From Cyanobium sp. T1B-Tous (GTDB lineage: Bacteria > Cyanobacteriota > Cyanobacteriia > PCC-6307 > Cyanobiaceae): DNA of 57,643 nt. The translations under genes were made by a program, and so were the position numbers. Of this stretch, positions 47,883 to 55,444 are shown piece by piece. How positions within the stretch are numbered: position 1 is the first letter of the stretch; each line of letters starts with the position of its first letter. The notes beneath the pieces are model-generated. The model saw nothing but the letters and a program-made list of their open reading frames with translations, ran no database searches and was not told the origin of the DNA. The stretch is taken from assembly GCF_024345475.1 (NCBI RefSeq), contig NZ_JAGQBE010000012.1, positions 1 through 57,643 on the forward strand. The letters are read 5' to 3'.

Positions 47883-49028
47883 CTAAGAGGGGTCACGCAG
47901 GGCGGTGAGCAACTCCAGACCCACCGGGCCCTGGGCGCAGATCTGGCGGGAGCGGTCAAACAGCACAGCCCCCACCTCCATGGCCTCCTGGCCGTAGCGG
48001 GCCAGATAGCGCCGGCTGCGCTGCTCCACGGCCGCGGCGATGGTCTGGCGCAACTGCTGGGCCCGGGACCCGTCCCGCAGGGCCAGCTCCGCCAGGGCCG
48101 TCTCGACCGTGGGGGCGTCATACAGGGCCTGCAGGGCGTCGCCCTCCAGGCCCCCCAAGGCGGCCAGGGCCGTGAGCACCTCGGCCCGTCCATCGGCCAG
48201 GTGGTGGTGGGTGTGGAAGATCCCCCCCGCCAACTTGATCAACTTGCCCTGATAGCCAAACAACAGCAGACGCCGCACGCCCGCCTCGGCCGCCGCCACC
48301 AGCAAGGGACCCAGCCAGTTGCCCGCCTTGAGCAACAGCTCGGCCGGCAAGCCCAACCGCGGGGCCAGGTCGAGGCCGTTCTCGCCGATCACCAGCACCA
48401 GATCCCCGCTAAAGCCCGGGGCGCTGCAGCGCGCGCGCAGCTCGGCCAGAGATTGGGCCAGGGGATCGGGCCCGGCACTGCGCTGCACCTCAGCCTGGGT
48501 GCCGATCAGGGCCAACCCATCCACCACGCCGAAGGCGGCATTGCTGGTGCGCTCCGCCAGCCGCCGTCCCTCGGGAATCACCACCTGCAGCTCCAGACGA
48601 CGGCCCAGGGGCACCAGGGGCCGCAGATTGATCTCCAGCAGCTGGCGGGCATAGGCCGAGAGGCAGGGGTCGCCGCTGTCCTGGAGGACCCCCACCCCCT
48701 CGCCGGCCCGCAGCTCCAACCAGTCACCCGGGCCTTCTCCCCAGCGCAACTGCACCCAGAGCCGCAGGCCGCGGGTGAGATCCAGCACCTCTGGTCCGGG
48801 ATCGCAGCAGGCCATCGCCAGCACCCAGCCGTCCGCCAGGGGAGCCACCGCCTCCACGGGCACGGGCTGGGGTTGGACATCGTCCCCGAGGGCCGTGGGA
48901 TCCAACCAGAGCGGCTGGGTCCTGGTGCTGGGCTCTCCACGCAGGTAGATCAGCGCCGCCCGGGCGGCCGCCGCGAGCCATACCGGCACGGTGTAACCAC
49001 CGCTGGAGTCCTGGGGTTGGGTCGACAC
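47883..49028 (-). CDS. cbiD: Cobalt-precorrin-5B C1-methyltransferase
   Basis: CbiD methylates C1 of the corrin ring in the anaerobic cobalamin pathway. The protein, about 381 residues, starts 'MSTQPQDSSGGYTVPVWLAA' , a variant of the usual GYTTGxCAAAA, and has 'VGVLQDSGDPCLSAYARQLL', 'LELQVVIPEGRRLAERTSNA', 'LVLVIGENGLDLAPRLGLP', 'LLLFGYQGKLIKLAGGIFHT' and 'HTHHHLADGRAEVLTALAA'. The start is GTG 49028. It is divergent from the aminotransferase, with 81 bases between. cobH at 13215 acts later in the same pathway. Confidence 0.92.
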   Translation of the reverse strand: MSTQPQDSSGGYTVPVWLAAAARAALIYLRGEPSTRTQPLWLDPTALGDDVQPQPVPVEAVAPLADGWVLAMACCDPGPEVLDLTRGLRLWVQLRWGEGPGDWLELRAGEGVGVLQDSGDPCLSAYARQLLEINLRPLVPLGRRLELQVVIPEGRRLAERTSNAAFGVVDGLALIGTQAEVQRSAGPDPLAQSLAELRARCSAPGFSGDLVLVIGENGLDLAPRLGLPAELLLKAGNWLGPLLVAAAEAGVRRLLLFGYQGKLIKLAGGIFHTHHHLADGRAEVLTALAALGGLEGDALQALYDAPTVETALAELALRDGSRAQQLRQTIAAAVEQRSRRYLARYGQEAMEVGAVLFDRSRQICAQGPVGLELLTALRDPS

Positions 49029-49109
49029 GGCCAGGGGTCCCGGGAACTCTGTTTTTTATGGTGGTCGATAACGCGGTTCGACGCCGCCCGCCGCAGCACC
49101 CCCCTATCC

Positions 49110-50261
49110 ATGCAGGACAAGCTCACCCTGATGATCCCCGGCCCCACCCCGGTGCCGGAAAGCGTCCTGCTGGCCATGAGCCGCCACCCGATCGGTCACC
49201 GCAGCGCCGACTTCCAGAAGATCGTCAAGCGCACCACCGAGCAGCTGCAGTGGCTGCATCAGACCCAGAACGATGTGCTGGTGATCACCGGTAGCGGCAC
49301 GGCCGCCATGGAGGCCGGGATCATCAACGTGCTGAGCAAGGGCGACACCGTGCTCTGCGGCGACAACGGCAAGTTCGGTGAGCGCTGGGTGAAAGTCGCC
49401 CGGGCCTACGGCCTGAACGTGCAGGTGATCCAAGCCAAGTGGGGCCAGCCCCTCGATCCCGAGGCCTTCCGCGCCGCCCTGGAGGCCGACACGGCCAAGG
49501 CGATCAAGGCCGTGATCCTCACCCACTCGGAAACCTCCACGGGCGTGATCAACGACCTGGAAACCATCGCCAGGCACGTGCGTGCCCACGGCACCGCCCT
49601 CACCATCGCCGACTGCGTCACCAGCCTGGGCGCCTGCAGCGTACCCATGGATGCCTGGGGCCTCGACGTGATCGGCTCGGGCTCCCAGAAGGGCTACATG
49701 ATGCCCCCGGGCCTGGCCTTCGTCGCCATGAGCGACCGGGCCTGGGCCGCCGCTGAGCGCTCTGATCTGCCGAAGTTCTATCTGGATCTGGCCAAATACC
49801 GCAAATCGGCCAAGGCCGACAGCAACCCCTTCACCCCGGCCATCAATCTCTACTTCGCCCTCGAGGCGGCCCTGGAGATGATGCAGAAGGAGGGCCTGGA
49901 GGCAATCTTTGCCCGCCACGCGCGCCACCGGGCCGCCGCCCAGGCCGGCATGCAGGCGATGGGCCTGCCCCTCTACGCCGCCGAGGGCTACGGCAGCCCC
50001 GCCATCACCGCCGTGGCCCCCGAGGGCATCGACGCCGAGGCGATGCGCAAGGCCGTGAAAGAGAAGTTCGACATCCTGCTGGCCGGCGGCCAGGACCATC
50101 TCAAGGGCAAGGTGTTCCGCATCGGCCACCTGGGTTTTGTGTGCGACCGCGACGTGCTCACGGCCGTGGCCGCCATCGAGGCCACCCTGCAGGACCTGGG
50201 CCTGCACAAGGGCACCATGGGAGCCGGTGTGGCCGCCTGCGCCGCCGCCCTGGCTGGCTGA
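49110..50261 (+). CDS. Class V aminotransferase (alanine/serine-glyoxylate aminotransferase family)
   Basis: This PLP enzyme family moves amino groups between alanine or serine and glyoxylate or pyruvate, relevant to photorespiration in cyanobacteria. The 383-residue protein starts 'MQDKLTLMIPGPTPVPESVL' and has 'VLVITGSGTAAMEAGIINVL', 'LTIADCVTSLGACSVPMDAW', 'DVIGSGSQKGYMMPPGLAFV' (the PLP Lys is in SQKGY) and 'GKVFRIGHLGFVCDRDVLTA'. It is close to proteins once annotated as 'soluble hydrogenase small subunit', a historical misnomer. A perfect hairpin follows the gene. Confidence 0.92.
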   Translation: MQDKLTLMIPGPTPVPESVLLAMSRHPIGHRSADFQKIVKRTTEQLQWLHQTQNDVLVITGSGTAAMEAGIINVLSKGDTVLCGDNGKFGERWVKVARAYGLNVQVIQAKWGQPLDPEAFRAALEADTAKAIKAVILTHSETSTGVINDLETIARHVRAHGTALTIADCVTSLGACSVPMDAWGLDVIGSGSQKGYMMPPGLAFVAMSDRAWAAAERSDLPKFYLDLAKYRKSAKADSNPFTPAINLYFALEAALEMMQKEGLEAIFARHARHRAAAQAGMQAMGLPLYAAEGYGSPAITAVAPEGIDAEAMRKAVKEKFDILLAGGQDHLKGKVFRIGHLGFVCDRDVLTAVAAIEATLQDLGLHKGTMGAGVAACAAALAG

Positions 50262-50273
50262 GGGAAACCTGGA

Positions 50274-50300
50274 AGGGCCCGGGCAATCACCCCGGGCCCT
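50274..50300. terminator. GC-rich perfect hairpin after the aminotransferase gene
   Basis: agggcccggg (50274-50283) and cccgggccct (50291-50300) pair perfectly over 10 bases with a 7-base loop. It lies 12 bases after the stop codon and 31 before the tRNA gene. No T-run follows. Confidence 0.65.
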
Positions 50301-50331
50301 CCGGTATCTGCTAGTTTAATTTGTACACCTT

Positions 50332-50403
50332 GCGGGTGTAATTCAGTGGTAGAATGTCAGCTTCCCAAGCTGAACGTCGCCGGTTCGAGTCCGGTCACCC
50401 GCT
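50332..50403 (+). tRNA. tRNA-Gly (anticodon CCC)
   Basis: The 72-base cloverleaf has an acceptor stem of 7 pairs (gcgggtg with cacccgc, 50396-50402), a D-arm, the anticodon arm tcagc-ttcccaa-gctga giving anticodon CCC, and the T-arm with ggttcgagtcc. The discriminator is T at 50403. CCA is not encoded. It reads GGG codons. Confidence 0.93.
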
Positions 50404-50551
50404 TTTAGTTTTAAACTCTACTGAAGTTCTAAACTTGCTGCTTCGGCTTTGCCGCAGCCGATTTGCCTGCCGCTGCAATCGTGCCGTTTCAAGCCGCCCC
50501 AGATGAAACCTGATCCAGGCCCTTCTGGACCGGTGGCCACGACAAGGCCGA
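50404..50551. other. Gap after tRNA-Gly
   Basis: The gap starts AT-rich (ttttagttttaaactc) and then returns to normal composition. I see no gene, no repeat of the tRNA 3' end and no integrase, so there is no sign of an integrated element. Confidence 0.5.
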
Positions 50552-50785
50552 TCAGCCCCGGGGTTTGATCACCTGCAGAACCTGAGGTCCTGAGCCGGCC
50601 ATCCGACGTTCCGCATCCAGTGCGGCCAGGATGGATCGGGCGGCCCCGGCCAGGTCTCCCTGCTGAGCCGACTGCTGAGCCTGGGCCTCATGGGCCTGAA
50701 TGGCGTCCTTGAGATGGGCACGACGATCGGCCACCTCACGGGCAGCGTCGGAAGCGCGGGATGGTCTGGACAGGATGGCCGTCAT
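50552..50785 (-). CDS. Small helical protein of unknown function
   Basis: The 77-residue protein reads like one long amphipathic helix: 'RASDAAREVADRRAHLKDAI', 'AHEAQAQQSAQQGDLAGAAR' and 'SILAALDAERRMAGSGPQV', ending 'LQVIKPRG'. It has no Cys, no signal peptide and no membrane segment. Start is ATG 50785. I do not recognise it; it may be lineage-specific to picocyanobacteria. Confidence 0.6.
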   Translation of the reverse strand: MTAILSRPSRASDAAREVADRRAHLKDAIQAHEAQAQQSAQQGDLAGAARSILAALDAERRMAGSGPQVLQVIKPRG

Positions 50786-50952
50786 TGAAGCTGGTGCCTG
50801 AAGAAAGATTGGGGTGGTTCTGATGATTCGGGAACAAGCCCTGAAAGCCTCACCAATGACCCAGATCCCGAGTCTGCCTGTCCAATAACTTAGACCCGCG
50901 ACAAGATCGCCGCCTCAAGCATCTCCAAGCACAAACATTTGGCGACGGGGAG

Positions 50953-51207
50953 TCAGGTACCAGGCTCTTCCTGATTGCCACCCAGGGCTGCAATCTGGTT
51001 GCGCAGATTCTCGGAGCGCTGGAGATCTCCACGGGTGAGCGCCACAGCCAGGGCGAATTCCAGCTTCTCGAGCTGATGATCACCCTCGCCAGGGGTGGGG
51101 GGGAACCCGGGGCGTCCGCCAGATAGAGCAGAGGCTCCGGAACCCTGGGCGAACCGCGCAGCGGCCCCATGCTGGGAGCCGGGAGTGGACGGGGTGGGGT
51201 ATGCCAT
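50953..51207 (-). CDS. Small protein of unknown function with UVR-like helix pair
   Basis: The 84-residue frame starts 'MAYPTPSTPGSQHGAAARFA', a flexible Gly/Ser/Pro-rich part, then 'HQLEKLEFALAVALTRGDLQ' and 'RSENLRNQIAALGGNQEEPG', which look like the short helical hairpin of UVR or UvrB/C-type motifs. I chose ATG 51207; a longer frame upstream has no coding signature. The overlapping frame at 50850-51224 on the same strand is a shadow. Family not recognised. Confidence 0.55.
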   Translation of the reverse strand: MAYPTPSTPGSQHGAAARFAQGSGASALSGGRPGFPPTPGEGDHQLEKLEFALAVALTRGDLQRSENLRNQIAALGGNQEEPGT

Positions 51208-51251
51208 GGCCACTTTCTTCCCATTGTGACACCGCTGACCAGCCCTCGTGG

Positions 51252-51554
51252 TCAGGCTGCTGTCGCAAACGTGTCGTCCTCGGCACCGTGATCGGCACCG
51301 CCATCCCCGCTGTGAATCCCACCGGTTGCCTGCTCGGACATCTCGAGCAAGGTGCGGCAATCCAGAAGCAACCGCTCCACATTGTCGAGGCTGGTGCTCT
51401 CCTGGGGATCCCGCTCCACCTGGCGATCTACTTGCAGCTCCATCGCCCCGAGCCGCTGTTCCAGCTTGACCAGCCGCTGGGACAGGGCATGCACGGTCTG
51501 GGCGAGATCTTCTGCGTTCCGGCTGATGCGGAAGGAAACCGACTCGGAGGCCAT
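51252..51554 (-). CDS. Small coiled-coil protein of unknown function
   Basis: The 100-residue protein starts 'MASESVSFRISRNAEDLAQT' and continues as heptad-like coiled coil ('VHALSQRLVKLEQRLGAMEL', then 'SLDNVERLLLDCRTLLEMSE') before an acidic Gly/Asp tail. I chose ATG 51554. It is probably a structural or adaptor protein. It is divergent from the AbrB-type membrane gene, with about 98 bases between. Confidence 0.6.
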   Translation of the reverse strand: MASESVSFRISRNAEDLAQTVHALSQRLVKLEQRLGAMELQVDRQVERDPQESTSLDNVERLLLDCRTLLEMSEQATGGIHSGDGGADHGAEDDTFATAA

Positions 51555-51652
51555 GGCAAGAGGCGCAGTGGAGCCGATCACAACACACAAACGCAACGGG
51601 GCCAAGGCCAGACTGCGTCCACCAGCCCTCTGGCAATCCGACCCAGGTGACG

Positions 51653-52174
51653 ATGACCCAGCCCTGGTCCCTGTTGGTTTACGGCCTCGCCGGTGCCGGG
51701 GGCGGCATGCTGGCCCTGCGCACGGGGATTCCCGCCGCTCCGCTGGCGGGAGCCCTGCTGGGCGCAGGCCTGGTGAGCATGAGTGGCCGGCTGGAAGCGG
51801 CGCAATGGCCCAGCGGAACCCGCACCCTGCTGGAAATCGCCATCGGCACCGTGATCGGCACCGGCCTGACGGCCGGGGCGCTGGGGGAGCTGCGCCTCCT
51901 GTGGCGACCCGCCCTGCTGATCACCATCACCCTGGTGCTGACGGGGTTGGTGGTGGGCCTGTGGTGCAGCCGACTGCTCGGCATCGATCCGGTGGTGGCC
52001 CTGCTGGGGGCCGCGCCGGGAGGCATCAGCGGCATGAGCCTGGTGGGGGCTGAATTTGGGGTGGGGGCCGCCGTGGCCGCTCTGCATGCGGTGCGACTGA
52101 TCACGGTGCTGGTGGTGCTGCCCTTGGTGGTGCGCTTGGTGGTGCCTGGGGGACCCACCCCGCCGACCGGCTGA
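51653..52174 (+). CDS. AbrB-type (PF05145) membrane protein, single-repeat form
   Basis: The 173-residue hydrophobic protein has about five or six membrane segments and the family pattern 'LAGAGGGMLALRTGIPAAPL', 'ALLGAGLVSMSGRLEAAQWP', 'LEIAIGTVIGTGLTAGALGE' and 'VVALLGAAPGGISGMSLVGA' (the PGG motif), ending 'VRLITVLVVLPLVVRLVVPG'. The usual proteins of this family (about 350 residues) carry two tandem copies; this one has one. It probably pairs as a dimer in the plasma membrane. The transport substrate is unknown; 'ammonia monooxygenase' in databases is a misnomer. Confidence 0.8.
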   Translation: MTQPWSLLVYGLAGAGGGMLALRTGIPAAPLAGALLGAGLVSMSGRLEAAQWPSGTRTLLEIAIGTVIGTGLTAGALGELRLLWRPALLITITLVLTGLVVGLWCSRLLGIDPVVALLGAAPGGISGMSLVGAEFGVGAAVAALHAVRLITVLVVLPLVVRLVVPGGPTPPTG

Positions 52175-52219
52175 ACCGGGGCTCGACTGGGACCGCTCCG
52201 ATCGATACGTTGGGCCCTG

Positions 52220-52708
52220 GTGTTTCGACGTTGCCCCCAGGCCATGGCCCTGAGCCTTTTTGCCCCGCTGGACTCCCGAGGGGACTCACGCCAGCGCCCC
52301 AGGTTGCGCAGCCTGGCCCTGGCCCTGGTCAGCACGATCGGTTGCGCCGCACTCGGCACCCCGCCCAGCCAGGCCCAGACAGCAGAAATCAATGCGGCAG
52401 CCAGCAGCGCTGGGGCCGGCGGCAAGGGGGCCCAGATCTATTGCTTCATGCGCAACAGCGGCAACAACCACCAGGTGAGCTGGGATGCGGCCTATGCGGT
52501 GATCAAACGCCAGAACGACAAACTGTTCAAGACATCCCCGGAACACGCCGCGGTGATGATCACGGAAGCCGTGGTGCAGAACCCCAGTGTTTATCCAGAC
52601 TGCGGCCGCTATCTCGGCGACCTGTTCACCAAGCCCGAACCCAAGCCAGAGAGCGACACAACAACGGCTCCCACCGGCGTCAGCCGCAATGAGCGTCTCG
52701 GTCAGTAG
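52220..52708 (+). CDS. Exported small protein of unknown function
   Basis: The 162-residue protein has a signal-like stretch near 30-52 ('SLALALVSTIGCAALGTPPS', then QAQT), after a basic N terminus. The mature part has two Cys, in 'QIYCFMRNSGNNHQVSWDAA' and 'VVQNPSVYPDCGRYLGDLF', which may form a disulfide. Start is GTG 52220 (ATG 52244 is possible). It overlaps the next gene by 20 bases. Conserved in related cyanobacteria as far as I can judge; function unknown. Confidence 0.65.
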   Translation: MFRRCPQAMALSLFAPLDSRGDSRQRPRLRSLALALVSTIGCAALGTPPSQAQTAEINAAASSAGAGGKGAQIYCFMRNSGNNHQVSWDAAYAVIKRQNDKLFKTSPEHAAVMITEAVVQNPSVYPDCGRYLGDLFTKPEPKPESDTTTAPTGVSRNERLGQ

Positions 52709-53129
52709 GGCGCCCCGCTGCCGGGGTGGCCGTGGCCTGGTGGACAACCTGGCCGCCACGGCCGCCCTGGTTGGGTTGTTGCTGACCAGCGGCTGCTCGG
52801 AGGAACCCCTGCCCCAGCGCCAGGTGCGCAGCGACGACTGCCTCCAAAACGTCAACCTCGCGCAACTCAACGAGCAGATCCGCCGCTGCAATGGGGTGGT
52901 GGCTGCCTTCCCGACCAACCCCGTTCCCCTGAACGATCGGTACCTGCTTCACAGCCTGGCCGGCAACGAAGCGGCTGCCTGTGCCGACATCGCCCGGGCG
53001 TCAACCCTGGCCCGTGCCAAACCCCCCGGCAGCCTCGATGCTCAGCTGCGCACGGAACTGAAACTCCGGCAAGAGCTCTGCCAAGACCCCAAGGGCACCC
53101 CAGCCACCAACAACCGCCCCCAGCCCTGA
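52689..53129 (+). CDS. Probable lipoprotein of unknown function
   Basis: The 146-residue protein has an N-terminal signal with a candidate lipobox ('TAALVGLLLTSGCSEEPLP', Cys near 36). The mature part has several Cys ('DDCLQNVNLAQLNEQIRRCN', 'GNEAAACADIARASTLARAK', 'RQELCQDPKG'), so disulfides are likely. It starts inside the end of the previous exported gene, and the two are probably co-expressed envelope proteins. It ends 5 bases from the convergent SNF2 gene. Confidence 0.6.
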   Translation: MSVSVSRAPRCRGGRGLVDNLAATAALVGLLLTSGCSEEPLPQRQVRSDDCLQNVNLAQLNEQIRRCNGVVAAFPTNPVPLNDRYLLHSLAGNEAAACADIARASTLARAKPPGSLDAQLRTELKLRQELCQDPKGTPATNNRPQP

Positions 53130-53134
53130 ACCGC

Positions 53135-54748
53135 TCACCAACGGTCCATCAGGTCGCGCACCATGGCCGGCAGACTGCGGCGCTCCAACAGCTGGGGACG
53201 GCGCTCCAGCAGCAGGGCGATGCGCTCCGCCTTGCTGGCAATCAGACCGTCCACCAGTTGATCGGCCACCCCCAATTGCAGCCAGTGGCTGGTGAGACAG
53301 GCCCCCATGCCGATCCGATGGCAACGGTCCTCGGCCTGCTCGGCATCACCGGGGGTCCAGGGACGTTCCACCAGCACCACATGCCGGGCCCGGTGCAGGG
53401 TGAACCCCAGGCCCCCAGTGCCATAGGTGGCAATCAGCAGGGGATGCTCACCCCGCTGAAAGGCATCCACCTGCCCTTGACGCTGTGCTGGCGGCAGGGC
53501 CCCGGTGAGCAGGGCGCTGGCCGGGAAACGGCGATGCAGCAACGCGGCAGTGGCCACGAAGGCCGTGAACACCACAACCGCCTCGCCCCGGTCCAGCAGC
53601 GAGGCCACCAGGCTCTGGGTGGCCGGCAGCTTGTAATCGGAGCCGATCTGACGTAGCGCCGTCAGCACCGCCAGCACCTCCGCATCCCGGCGCACCTCAC
53701 CGCGGGCCGCCCGGCGCCGGTAATCGTCCACCTTGGTCTGCAGGCGATGGTGGAAGCCCCGGGCCTGAAGGTCGTCCAGCTCCACCGCCAGCAGCTGCCG
53801 GTGCTTGGGGGGCAGGTCGAGACAATCCTGCTTGCGGCGATGCAACACCAGGGGCCGGACCAACCGCTGCAGCTCGTGGAGATGGCTGGCGCCCGTGGCC
53901 TGCCAGAGCCTCCGCCCCCCCTGCTCCCGCCAGTGACCCTGGCAGAACAGCTCCTCGTAGGCCCGTTGATCGCGGGCGAGGGGATGGCCGATGGCGGCCA
54001 ACAGGGGAAACAACTGGGCTGGCCGGCCGTTCTTCATCGGGGTGCCGGTCAGCAGCCAGATGGCCCGCAGCCGGGGGTGCCGCGCCAGACGCAGCAGACC
54101 CTGGCTGCGCCGGGTCTGGCCGTTCTGGGCGTAATGGGCTTCATCGGCGATCACCACGGTGCCGGCGGGGGGCAGGGCCTGGGGCAGCCGGGCCCAGCTG
54201 TGCAGCTCAAGCCGCAGACCCAGGGAGGCCGCCTCGCCCTGCCAATGGCCGTGCAGGCCAACCGGCGCGATCACCAGGATGCGGCAATCGGCCAGACGCA
54301 CCATGGCGCGAGCCGCCACCAGGGCGGAGAGGGTCTTGCCCAGGCCCATGGCATCGGCCAGCACGGCCCCACGCCGGGCCAGCAACCAGCGCACCGCCGC
54401 CCGTTGGTGGGCAAACAGGTGGCGACCATCCAGCAGGGTCTGCTCCAGGTCGGCCGCCGCCACCAACTGCCGATGGGGAGGCAGGGGCGGCAGGGGTTGG
54501 GCCAACCAGGCCAGCCACTCCGCCAGCTCGGGCTCCAGCGGAAAACGGCCCGCCAGGGCCTGCTGCAGCGCCGGGGCCGCCTCCAGAGGGAAACACCAGC
54601 AACGCCTCCGACCCGACCAGACCCCCCGGGGACGAATCGCCCGCAACTGGGCCTGGGTCACGGCGTCGTAGGGGCTGACCACCTCGATCTGCCCCGTCGC
54701 TCCCAACCGCAGCAGACAGCGCATCCGCGGAAGTGCAACCCTCGACAC
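53135..54748 (-). CDS. SNF2-family DNA-dependent ATPase (SMARCAL1-like core)
   Basis: The 537-residue protein has a short N-terminal domain (1-90: 'IEVVSPYDAVTQAQLRAI', 'GVWSGRRRCWCFPLEAAPAL') that resembles the HARP-like domain of annealing helicases. The ATPase follows: 'HLFAHQRAAVRWLLARRGAV', Walker A 'ADAMGLGKTLSALVA', 'TVVIADEAHYAQNGQTRRS' (DEAH), 'IWLLTGTPMKNGRPAQLFPL', 'LLIATYGTGGLGFTLHRARH' and 'RPWTPGDAEQAEDRCHRIGM' (motif VI). The start is GTG 54748 or ATG 54724. It is divergent from an HNH gene. Such short SNF2 enzymes may remodel replication forks; function here is inferred. Confidence 0.87.
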   Translation of the reverse strand: MSRVALPRMRCLLRLGATGQIEVVSPYDAVTQAQLRAIRPRGVWSGRRRCWCFPLEAAPALQQALAGRFPLEPELAEWLAWLAQPLPPLPPHRQLVAAADLEQTLLDGRHLFAHQRAAVRWLLARRGAVLADAMGLGKTLSALVAARAMVRLADCRILVIAPVGLHGHWQGEAASLGLRLELHSWARLPQALPPAGTVVIADEAHYAQNGQTRRSQGLLRLARHPRLRAIWLLTGTPMKNGRPAQLFPLLAAIGHPLARDQRAYEELFCQGHWREQGGRRLWQATGASHLHELQRLVRPLVLHRRKQDCLDLPPKHRQLLAVELDDLQARGFHHRLQTKVDDYRRRAARGEVRRDAEVLAVLTALRQIGSDYKLPATQSLVASLLDRGEAVVVFTAFVATAALLHRRFPASALLTGALPPAQRQGQVDAFQRGEHPLLIATYGTGGLGFTLHRARHVVLVERPWTPGDAEQAEDRCHRIGMGACLTSHWLQLGVADQLVDGLIASKAERIALLLERRPQLLERRSLPAMVRDLMDRW

Positions 54749-54798
54749 ATTGACACCCTGGGCGATCGGGGCAAACTGCCGCCAATCGGGGCGCCCGG

Positions 54799-55221
54799 AT
54801 GCAGGCCAGGGATGCGGTCTTCCTTGAGGATCTCTGCCCCAAGTTGCGCGTCAGGCGATGGCGCCAATCCCTGCACCAGGTCACCGACCAACGGTGCATC
54901 TACTGCGGCGAACGCTCCGAATCCATTGACCACGTGCATCCCCAGAGCCGGGGGGGCTTGAGCGTCACCGAGAACTGCGTGCCGGCCTGCCTCGCCTGCA
55001 ACGGCCACAAGGGAGACTCCAACGCCTTCGAGTGGTATCGGCGCCAGGCGTTTTACGACCCGCGTCGGGCGATGGCCATCCGGGCCTGGACCGACGGGGA
55101 CCTGCGCCTGGCCATGCGACTCCTGGACTGGGTGCATCCGGGCCAACCCCAGCCAGAACCCGAACCTCACCAGACGCGGCAGGCCTCGGCACCGTTGTGG
55201 CGCTGGCAGATGGCCTCCTGA
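54799..55221 (+). CDS. HNH endonuclease-domain protein
   Basis: The 140-residue protein has a zinc-binding HNH domain: 'QRCIYCGERSESIDHVHPQS' gives the first CxxC and the DH metal and catalytic pair, and 'VTENCVPACLACNGHKGDSN' gives the N, second CxxC and the final part. The tail 'AFEWYRRQAFYDPRRAMAIR' is the usual extension of this cyanobacterial HNH group. Start is ATG 54799. It lies 50 bases from the divergent SNF2 gene. It could be a repair nuclease rather than a homing or restriction enzyme; the target is unknown. Its end overlaps a small minus-strand gene by 55 bases. Confidence 0.85.
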   Translation: MQARDAVFLEDLCPKLRVRRWRQSLHQVTDQRCIYCGERSESIDHVHPQSRGGLSVTENCVPACLACNGHKGDSNAFEWYRRQAFYDPRRAMAIRAWTDGDLRLAMRLLDWVHPGQPQPEPEPHQTRQASAPLWRWQMAS

Positions 55222-55415
55222 ACCTGGGGGCGCTCAGGGGCGACCACCACAGCCACCAGCAGCAGCACGGCCGCCAACATCGCCGGCACCGGGAAGGAGC
55301 TGGCCGTGTTCAACCGACGCGGCCTGGTCGGCGCAACGGGGGTCGGGGACACTGGTGCATGAAACAGGCGCGCTGAAGACGCTGAAGCTGGGTATCCGGA
55401 GACCGTCATGGCCAT
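55167..55415 (-). CDS. Small single-helix membrane protein of unknown function
   Basis: The 82-residue protein has one membrane helix ('PVPAMLAAVLLLVAVVVAPE'), a polar N terminus, and a short C-terminal end 'QVQEAICQRHNGAEACRVW' with two Cys and a Trp at the end, which looks conserved in picocyanobacteria. Start is ATG 55415 or 55409. The last 55 bases overlap the end of the convergent HNH gene. The function is unknown. Confidence 0.6.
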   Translation of the reverse strand: MAMTVSGYPASASSARLFHAPVSPTPVAPTRPRRLNTASSFPVPAMLAAVLLLVAVVVAPERPQVQEAICQRHNGAEACRVW

Positions 55416-55444
55416 AACCGCTGAGAACTAATACAGGTGTACTC

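Noticed and set aside
50322-50327. TGTACA just before tRNA-Gly
   Set aside because: It is a single copy with no second motif 9 bases away, so it does not belong to the array family on this evidence.
50850-51224. 124-residue minus-strand frame
   Set aside because: It overlaps the more protein-like frame 50953-51207 and is Pro/Ser/Arg/Trp-rich like other shadows.
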